DNA of 5,833 nt from CAZESH01 sp964514665. GTDB lineage: Bacteria; Bacillota; Bacilli; Paenibacillales; KCTC-25726. Under the pieces are notes generated by a model. That model did not search any database. It saw only the letters and a program-made list of their open reading frames with translations, and was not told where the DNA came from. The stretch is taken from contig CAZESH010000277.1 of the NCBI GenBank assembly GCA_964514665.1, forward strand, positions 1-5,833. The letters are read 5' to 3'. Each line of letters begins with the position of its first letter. Positions within the stretch are counted from its first letter, which is position 1. A program made the position numbers and the translations under genes. This document shows positions 1-4,782 of this stretch, piece by piece.

Positions 1-499
1 TGTCAAAACCGGTAGTCCCGTATATTTCAGGATTTGGGGATACGACTCCATACATGGAAGCCACATTGAGAATGACGCCTTTTTGTTGGGCGATCATATA
101 AGGCAGCACATTTTTGGTGCATCTGAACACTCCGTTCAGCGTTCCGTCTATCCCTTGGTTCCATGCTTCCTCCGACATTTCCTCCAATTTGCCCGGGGAG
201 GAAAACGATGAATTGTTCACCAGTATATCAATTGCACCAAATTTTTCATGGATTTCATGGAAACAGCTTTTGATCGACTGTTCATCACGGATATCCAAAA
301 ATCGGCCTTCCGCATCGCGATTATATTTTTCGTTCAATCTGCAAGCCCACGCTTTGCATTTCTCCAAGTTGCGGCTTGCCACAAAAACTTTGGCACCCGC
401 TTCTGACAAGCTTTCGGATATGGCTTTGCCTAAATGGCCCGCACCACCGGTGACGACCGCATTTTTTCCGGTAAGATCGAATAATTCGTGCAGTCCCAT
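1..499 (-). CDS. Classical SDR oxidoreductase, PtmA-like (3' end outside window)
   Basis: This is the first 166 codons of a short-chain dehydrogenase/reductase, cut off by the left edge. Seen: a Rossmann fold with the NAD(P)-binding motif TGGAGHLG at residues 17-24, VNNSS at 94-98 in place of the usual NNAG, and a Ser-containing strand NVASMYG at 145-151 supplying the probable catalytic Ser148. The YxxxK pair should follow just outside the window. The segment SMYGVVSPNPEIYG resembles SDRs found in nonulosonate and flagellin-glycosylation loci, such as Campylobacter PtmA. That is a family resemblance, and the substrate is unknown. I chose ATG at 499 because the G-rich tract GGGGGTTGGGGAG lies just upstream and the protein then begins like its relatives (MGLHELFDLTGK). 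An in-frame ATG at 514 follows directly after Pro and TAG codons and has no ribosome binding site. The gene is last in the operon in this window and is separated from the methyltransferase by a long inverted repeat. The SDR call is firm; the exact role is not. Confidence 0.88.
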   Translation of the reverse strand, partial: MGLHELFDLTGKNAVVTGGAGHLGKAISESLSEAGAKVFVASRNLEKCKAWACRLNEKYNRDAEGRFLDIRDEQSIKSCFHEIHEKFGAIDILVNNSSFSSPGKLEEMSEEAWNQGIDGTLNGVFRCTKNVLPYMIAQQKGVILNVASMYGVVSPNPEIYGTTGFD

Positions 500-520
500 C
501 TCCCCAACCCCCATAGGCTA

Positions 521-618
521 GACAGCGCGACAAAATAACTTCCACTAAATGGTTGGCAAAAATCATGAACCCATTGATATTTTGCCAACAAAAGTGGGAA
601 CTAATTTTGTCGCGCGTC
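521..618. repeat. Long imperfect inverted repeat filling the intergenic gap
   Basis: A roughly 98-nt quasi-palindrome lies between the stop of the methyltransferase (620) and the start of the SDR (514 or 499). The outer arms are perfect 12-mers, GCGCGACAAAAT (525-536) and ATTTTGTCGCGC (604-615), and GAC/GTC (521-523, 616-618) can extend them past a one-base bulge at A524. A middle stem pairs CCACT (542-546) with AGTGG (593-597). The inner stem pairs 552-565 with 575-589, including GTTGGCAAAA and TTTTGCCAAC, with one bulge at A579 and a nine-base loop at 566-574. Transcribed from either strand it should fold into one long hairpin. No T-run follows on either strand, so it does not look like an intrinsic terminator. 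It contains no plausible gene and shows no clear target-site duplication. The size and terminal inverted repeats fit a MITE-like or other dispersed palindromic element; an mRNA-processing or stabilising hairpin is the alternative. Confidence 0.8.
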
Positions 619-619
619 C

Positions 620-1519
620 TTAATGTTCATCCAAAAATTTGGTTGCCACAATTGCATGCTGCTGCATTAGACACGGAATTTGGTCAATGATCGGATAAGC
701 CAACAGACTTTCCGGGGAAAACAGCGCATTATTCTTTCTGATTAAATCCGTTTTGGTTATCGGGCAGCATAATGGGTCGGCGATCTTGTCGTGTTCTTTC
801 TTTTCTATGATCAACAGCCCTGTCGGATTAAGCGGGTTGCTGACGACATCGAACAATCTATGCTCGGCAATGTCATACCCGAGCTCTTTGGCAGCTGAGT
901 ACAGTTGGGTTATATAGCCATGCTCGATCATTCTGTTTCTGGCTTGTTCGTTCGCAAATTCGTAGGACGGTTCCAACAAAATCAAATATTTATTTGTAAT
1001 GCGATAGAGTTCCTCCAGCGCTTCACGCTCTTTTCCCCCATTCGGCTCGATAGAGTGATTCGTATAAACGATGTCGATGGAATTGTCTTTCAACGGAGTG
1101 CGGAATAAATCACCAACGAAGAGTTCTGCGTCGGTTAAATGGATTTCGTTCAGGAGGAATTTCCTTGCGTATTTTATTCTGGACCATGAAATATCGAATC
1201 CATAGCACTTGTCCGGGATTGTTGTCAGCTGTTTAATTGTTGGTCCCAAGGTTGTCGCTTCCCCGACGCCCGCTTCCAATAATGAAGAGCAATGACCGAG
1301 ACTTTGAATGAGCTTAGCCAGGTAATAACCAATTTCATTTCGGACAGAAGGGTCTTTTTGATAAGATTCTGTATAAGCTCCGGCTTGAAAATCGTAGCTG
1401 ATCGCAATATCTTCGATTGAATTGACAGTACTCGCATCCAAACTTCTCAAATACTTCATGATATTTTCATTGCGGTCATATAAGTCTTTGATTCTATTCA
1501 GAATGCTCATTTTTTTCAT
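620..1519 (-). CDS. Class I SAM-dependent methyltransferase with Trm112-like C-terminal tail
   Basis: This 299-residue protein has a Methyltransf_11-type core. The glycine-rich SAM-binding motif I, LLEAGVGEATT, is at residues 80-90. An acidic post-motif, YGFDIS, is at 106-111, followed by FVGDLFRTPLKDNSIDIVYT at 134-153, which is typical of motifs II-III in this superfamily. After the catalytic domain, residues 249-285 (PLCCPITKTDL, then LLAYPIIDQIPCLM) resemble the small Trm112/YcaR zinc-ribbon-like domain. Only the first cysteine cluster remains, so zinc binding is doubtful. The substrate cannot be told from sequence; its place after sugar-biosynthesis genes suggests methylation of the nonulosonate or of a glycan carrying it. 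The start at ATG 1519 is supported by AGGAGG at 1526-1531, six bases upstream. An in-frame ATG at 1510 is too far from that site. The gene follows the aminotransferase by 27 nt and looks more AT-rich by eye than the three genes before it. Confidence 0.9.
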   Translation of the reverse strand: MKKMSILNRIKDLYDRNENIMKYLRSLDASTVNSIEDIAISYDFQAGAYTESYQKDPSVRNEIGYYLAKLIQSLGHCSSLLEAGVGEATTLGPTIKQLTTIPDKCYGFDISWSRIKYARKFLLNEIHLTDAELFVGDLFRTPLKDNSIDIVYTNHSIEPNGGKEREALEELYRITNKYLILLEPSYEFANEQARNRMIEHGYITQLYSAAKELGYDIAEHRLFDVVSNPLNPTGLLIIEKKEHDKIADPLCCPITKTDLIRKNNALFSPESLLAYPIIDQIPCLMQQHAIVATKFLDEH

Positions 1520-1546
1520 GATATTCCTCCTGCACGGGCCTATAAT

Positions 1547-2737
1547 TTATTTCAAATAATAGCGAACGACTTTATTCACCGCCGCAATCACCGTCTCCAC
1601 ATCGTACCGGGTCATCTTCGGAAACAGCGGAAGCGTGATGGCCGTCTGATAATACGCCTCGGCTTGCGGACAAAGACCTTTGAGAAATCCGAGCTTTTCG
1701 TAATACGGATGCCAGTATACCGGAATATAATGGACATGAACCCCGATGTTTTCCGCACGGAGCGCTTCGAAAATTTCTTTTCTGCCCGCTTTGAGCTTCT
1801 CCTGCTCCAATCGGATGACGTACAAATGCCAGCCAGAACGGACATCATCCGGTTGATAGGGCGGAATAATCCCGTCCATATCTGAAAATGCCTGCTGATA
1901 CAACTGTGCCCATTGATTTCGCAAGGATAAAAAGCGATCGATTTTTTTGATCTGGCTTATGCCCAAAGCCGCTTGAATATCCGTCATGCGATAGTTGTAT
2001 CCCAAATCGGTCATTTCATAGTACCAAGGGCCCTCGGATCTGCCCATTTCATCCGGATTTTTCGTAATTCCATGAGAGCGGAATCTCTTCAATTTTTCAT
2101 GAATTTCACGATTGTCGGTCGTAATGACGCCACCCTCGCCTGTTGTCATTAATTTAACCGGATGAAAACTGAACATGGTCATATCCGCCAAAGTGCCGAC
2201 TCTCCGGTTGCGGTAAACAGCCCCCAGCGCATGGGCCGCGTCTTCGATCACCACCAGATCATGCTTTTCGGCAATCTTCATAATCGGCTCCAAATCGGCC
2301 GGTTGCCCGGAAAAATCAACCGGGATGATCGCCTTGGTCCGCTCGGTGATCATACTCTCTATCAAGGAAGGATCCATATTGTAAGTGCGGCGATCGATAT
2401 CCGCAAACACCGGTCGTGCCCCGACATAAAGCGCGCAATTCGCACTGGCTGCAAAGGTGATGGGTGTGGTGAGAACCTCATCTTCCTTGCCAAGTCCTGC
2501 TGCATGGCATGCTCCGTGCAAAGCCGCTGTTCCGCTGGAGAAAGCTGCGGCAAACTTTGCCCCTGTATATTGGGCAACGGCCGCTTCAAATTGATCAACG
2601 GCGGGTCCTTGGGTAATGAATGGACTTTTTAACGTTTGGACGACCTGCCGAATGTCTTCTTCATCCAGCCACTGACGGCCGTAAGGAAGAAAACTGTCCC
2701 TCACGGGCTTGCCGCCGAATAATGCCAATGTCCCCAT
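1547..2737 (-). CDS. pseC: PLP-dependent sugar-nucleotide aminotransferase, PseC-type
   Basis: The protein has 396 residues from ATG 2737, normal for the DegT/DnrJ/EryC1/StrS aminotransferases. These use PLP, with glutamate as the usual donor, to aminate a keto sugar nucleotide; PseC acts at C4 of UDP-4-keto-6-deoxy-L-AltNAc. Family marks are clear. The N-terminal LPYGRQWLDEEDI and the following TQGP (residues 42-45) are PseC-like. FSSGTAALH (67-75) is the phosphate-binding region. EDAAHA (165-170) carries the Asp that contacts the PLP ring nitrogen. SFHPVK (190-195) ends in the PLP-binding lysine, Lys195. GEGG (200-203) and GYNYRMTDIQAALG (246-259) are standard for the family. The start overlaps the upstream SDR stop as TGATG, implying translational coupling. 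A GTG at 2740 is an alternative start, but the SD-like GGTGA (2744-2748) is better spaced for ATG 2737. PseC is the best call; a spore-coat SpsC-like or other 4-aminotransferase remains possible. Confidence 0.85.
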   Translation of the reverse strand: MGTLALFGGKPVRDSFLPYGRQWLDEEDIRQVVQTLKSPFITQGPAVDQFEAAVAQYTGAKFAAAFSSGTAALHGACHAAGLGKEDEVLTTPITFAASANCALYVGARPVFADIDRRTYNMDPSLIESMITERTKAIIPVDFSGQPADLEPIMKIAEKHDLVVIEDAAHALGAVYRNRRVGTLADMTMFSFHPVKLMTTGEGGVITTDNREIHEKLKRFRSHGITKNPDEMGRSEGPWYYEMTDLGYNYRMTDIQAALGISQIKKIDRFLSLRNQWAQLYQQAFSDMDGIIPPYQPDDVRSGWHLYVIRLEQEKLKAGRKEIFEALRAENIGVHVHYIPVYWHPYYEKLGFLKGLCPQAEAYYQTAITLPLFPKMTRYDVETVIAAVNKVVRYYLK

Positions 2738-3699
2738 CACGCTTCACCCGAATCGGGGGAATTCCCTTGCCGCTTCAGCCATTCCTCAGTATTATTCAAG
2801 CCTTCAGACAACGACGTTGCGGCTTTCCAGCCTAATAATGCCTCGGCTTTCCGGCTATCGCACAGAAGCTTCATGATTTCGCTCCGCGGATGAATATGCG
2901 GGACATGCCGGATCCGGTTTTTATCCTCCACGATCATTTCCGCCAATTGCCGGATGCTCACATCCCGGCCCGTTCCGGCATTCAACACTTCTCCGTCGGC
3001 ACGATCCGATTCCGCGGCCAGCACGATGAATTCGGCGCAATCCTGCACGTACAAAAAATCCCGGGTTTGTTTGCCTTCTCCGTATATCAGCAAGTCATCC
3101 GATGCAAGTTTCTTTTGGATAAAAATCGGAATGACGCCTCCTTCTCCTCCCGATTTCTGAAAAGGTCCGTATGTGTTAAAAGGCCGGAGAACGACCACCG
3201 GCAATTCATAAGTGTAATAATAGGACAAGACCATGTGTTCGCCTGCGAGTTTCGCGCCGGCGTAAGGCGATGCCGGTTTTACCGGATGTTCCTCCGCAAT
3301 CCCCGTTTCATCATGGGAACGGTCATAAACCATGCAAGTGCTCATATATACCATTTTCACTTGATGCTTGCGGCATTCCTCCAACAGCAGAAAGGTTCCC
3401 AGCACGTCATTGGAAAAAGTCGTTTCCGGATCGTCGATGCTGTCCTGAACATTGATGGAAGCAGCGAGATGGATACAGATATCGAAGGATGCGAAGGGGA
3501 GGCTGCGAATCAGCGCCCGGTCCTTGATATCCCCGATGATCACTTCTTTCAGATGCGGATGGCCTTGAAACTCCTGCAAATTCTCCATTCTTCCATTGGA
3601 CAAATCATCAAGCACCCAAACCTCGTATCCTTTGTTCAACAAAGCTTTGACTGTCCAGCGCCCGATAAACCCGGCGCCGCCGGTAACCAGAACTTTCAT
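2737..3699 (-). CDS. Extended SDR: NAD-dependent sugar-nucleotide dehydratase/epimerase, atypical active site
   Basis: This 320-residue extended short-chain dehydrogenase belongs to the NAD-dependent epimerase/dehydratase family. Seen: the NAD-binding motif GGAGFIG at residues 7-13, an Asp pair at 31-32 ending strand beta-2 (favours NAD over NADP), HLAA at 77-80, the catalytic YAGAK (YxxxK) at 146-150, RPFNTYGP at 172-179 and RDFLYVQD at 213-220. The segment before the tyrosine reads STCMVYD (120-126). In RmlB-type 4,6-dehydratases the same place is TDEVYG, whose Asp-Glu does the dehydration chemistry; here it is Cys-Met. The gene is therefore either an epimerase or a dehydratase of another chemistry, for example the 5,6-dehydratases TunA and Pen. 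Its place directly before, and overlapping, the PseC-like gene implies that it makes the keto-sugar substrate. It is not a canonical PseB. The start at ATG 3699 is preferred to the in-frame ATG at 3720 because GAGGGA lies at 3706-3711, six bases upstream, and MKVLVTGGAGFIG is a typical SDR beginning. Confidence 0.85.
   Translation of the reverse strand: MKVLVTGGAGFIGRWTVKALLNKGYEVWVLDDLSNGRMENLQEFQGHPHLKEVIIGDIKDRALIRSLPFASFDICIHLAASINVQDSIDDPETTFSNDVLGTFLLLEECRKHQVKMVYMSTCMVYDRSHDETGIAEEHPVKPASPYAGAKLAGEHMVLSYYYTYELPVVVLRPFNTYGPFQKSGGEGGVIPIFIQKKLASDDLLIYGEGKQTRDFLYVQDCAEFIVLAAESDRADGEVLNAGTGRDVSIRQLAEMIVEDKNRIRHVPHIHPRSEIMKLLCDSRKAEALLGWKAATSLSEGLNNTEEWLKRQGNSPDSGEA
2744..2748 (-). promoter_or_regulatory. 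SD-like GGTGA for the aminotransferase, inside the SDR 3' end
   Basis: GGTGA matches the 3' part of the canonical AGGAGGTGA ribosome-binding sequence and lies six bases before ATG 2737. For the GTG at 2740 the gap would be only three bases, so the site favours the ATG. Because it sits within the last codons of the upstream gene and the stop and start overlap as TGATG, translation of the two genes is probably coupled. Confidence 0.5.
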
Positions 3700-3704
3700 T
3701 CGAC

Positions 3705-3713
3705 TTCCCTCTC
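3705..3713 (-). promoter_or_regulatory. Ribosome binding site deciding the SDR start
   Basis: The minus strand reads GAGAGGGAA here, and its GAGGGA core ends six bases before ATG 3699. If translation began at the in-frame ATG 3720, which directly follows the PseI stop, this purine-rich tract would be coding (RREGS) and the protein would carry seven extra residues before a textbook SDR N-terminus. The site therefore supports the shorter protein. Confidence 0.65.
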
Positions 3714-3720
3714 TTCGCAT

Positions 3721-4770
3721 CTATATCAAATCCCAGGTAACAGCCGTTCCCTTCTTCACATCCCGTTTCGTTTGTTTGCCCAACAACTTGTCAAAGTATT
3801 TTGGCGGCAAACCGTAACCGGGTCGGATCACCCGCAAATTATCCGGAGTAAAGACGTCTCCGGCTTTCATATCGCTGGCAACATAAAGGGAGCGGCGAAA
3901 CCGTCGGGAAGCCTTCTCCTTTTCGGTCGGACCGTAATGAATCGTTCCAAGGGCCTGCCACGCCCTTTTGCTTTCGTCCACCAGCGCCGCCATTTCATCG
4001 GGCTCCAGGGAAAAAGCGGCATCCACTCCTCCGTCCTTGCGGGAAATCGTGAAATGTTTTTCAATCACCGTTGCACCTGCGGCGATACTGGCAATTGCCG
4101 CTCCGATACCCAAAGTATGGTCCGACAATCCGACTTGACACTGAAATAATCCGCTCATATGCGGAATCGTCACGATATTGCTGTCTTCCGGCGAAGCCGG
4201 GTACGAGCTGGTGCACTTAAGTAAAATCAAATCGCGGCAGCCCGACTCCCGCGCGGCTTGAACCGATTCTTCCAGTTCCGCCAGGGTTGCCAGGCCTGTG
4301 GAGATGATCATCGGCTTACCCGTAGCAGCCACCTTTCTTATCAGCGGAATATCCGTATTTTCGAACGACGCTATTTTGTAGCACGGAACATCAAGGGATT
4401 GCAAAAATGCCAATGCAGTTTCATCAAACGGCGTGCTGAATCCGATCATCCCCAGTTGTTTGCAGCGGTCGAAAATGGGTTTGTGCCATTCCCAAGGGGT
4501 ATAAGCTTGCTGATATAATTGATAGAGAGACTTCTCTTTCCAAAGACTATCGGAATCATCAATATAGAAATCGCCTTGTTGAAGGTCCAACGTCATGGTA
4601 TCCGCCGTATATGTTTGCAGCTTCAACGCGTGCGCCCCCGCTTTGGCCGCCGCTTCGACAAGCTCTAGGGCCCGTTCAAGGGATTGATTGTGATTTCCGG
4701 ACATTTCCGCAATAATAAACGGCGGATGATCCCGTCCAATCTTCCTGCCTGCAATTTGAATCGTATCCAT
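3721..4770 (-). CDS. pseI: Pseudaminic acid synthase, NeuB/PseI family
   Basis: The 349-residue protein has the usual length and full architecture of this family: an N-terminal TIM-barrel NeuB domain (about residues 15-260) and a C-terminal SAF/antifreeze-like domain (about 289-349, from SRRFRRSLYVA). It condenses phosphoenolpyruvate with a 2,4-diacetamido-2,4,6-trideoxyhexose to give the nine-carbon acid, using a divalent metal, in the cytoplasm. Motifs seen are AEMSGNHN (21-28), KLQTYTADTMT (50-60), GFSTPFDE (110-117), YKIASFE (131-137), ISTGLA (156-161), KCTSSYPA (185-192), GLSDHT (214-219) and EKHF (237-240). His218 and His239 match the metal-binding pair of NeuB enzymes. The KLQTYTADTMT and EMSGNHN segments are more like PseI than NeuB or LegI, so Pse synthase is the best call; a related nonulosonate cannot be excluded. 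AAGGAG (4776-4781) lies five bases before ATG 4770, and the upstream PseG-PseH stop is 12 nt away, so the two genes are certainly in one operon. Confidence 0.92.
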   Translation of the reverse strand: MDTIQIAGRKIGRDHPPFIIAEMSGNHNQSLERALELVEAAAKAGAHALKLQTYTADTMTLDLQQGDFYIDDSDSLWKEKSLYQLYQQAYTPWEWHKPIFDRCKQLGMIGFSTPFDETALAFLQSLDVPCYKIASFENTDIPLIRKVAATGKPMIISTGLATLAELEESVQAARESGCRDLILLKCTSSYPASPEDSNIVTIPHMSGLFQCQVGLSDHTLGIGAAIASIAAGATVIEKHFTISRKDGGVDAAFSLEPDEMAALVDESKRAWQALGTIHYGPTEKEKASRRFRRSLYVASDMKAGDVFTPDNLRVIRPGYGLPPKYFDKLLGKQTKRDVKKGTAVTWDLI

Positions 4771-4775
4771 CGCAA

Positions 4776-4781
4776 CTCCTT
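4776..4781 (-). promoter_or_regulatory. Ribosome binding site of pseI
   Basis: AAGGAG on the minus strand, five bases before ATG 4770, lies wholly within the 12-nt gap after the PseG-PseH stop codon (TAG, 4783-4785). It confirms the pseI start and a gene-specific ribosome entry within the operon. Confidence 0.7.
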
Positions 4782-4782
4782 G

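Noticed and set aside
114..521. Plus-strand open frame of 135 codons and minus-strand frame 321-566
   Set aside because: Both overlap the SDR gene in other frames. The SDR frame shows TGGAGHLG and NVASMYG motifs, while these show no family features; the second also runs through the palindrome.
553..581. Plus-strand promoter-like TTGGCA-17 nt-GATATT inside the palindrome
   Set aside because: The -10 match is weak, the region is AT-rich, and any transcript would run antisense to the methyltransferase. Chance is the better explanation.
525..615. Inverted repeat as a rho-independent terminator
   Set aside because: No run of T follows the stem on either strand, and the stem is far longer and more interrupted than usual for intrinsic terminators.
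2162..2632. Plus-strand open frame of 156 codons
   Set aside because: It is antisense to the PLP-binding core of the aminotransferase and has no domain of its own.
2737..3699. SDR called as PseB or RmlB
   Set aside because: The N-terminus and motif order do not match PseB, and the Asp-Glu dyad of RmlB-type dehydratases is replaced by Cys-Met. A neutral dehydratase/epimerase call is safer.
2890..4149. Long open frame of about 419 codons on the plus strand
   Set aside because: It lies fully antisense to the SDR and pseI genes, whose motifs are unmistakable. Its translation has no recognisable domain and no SD site; it is a frame shadow.
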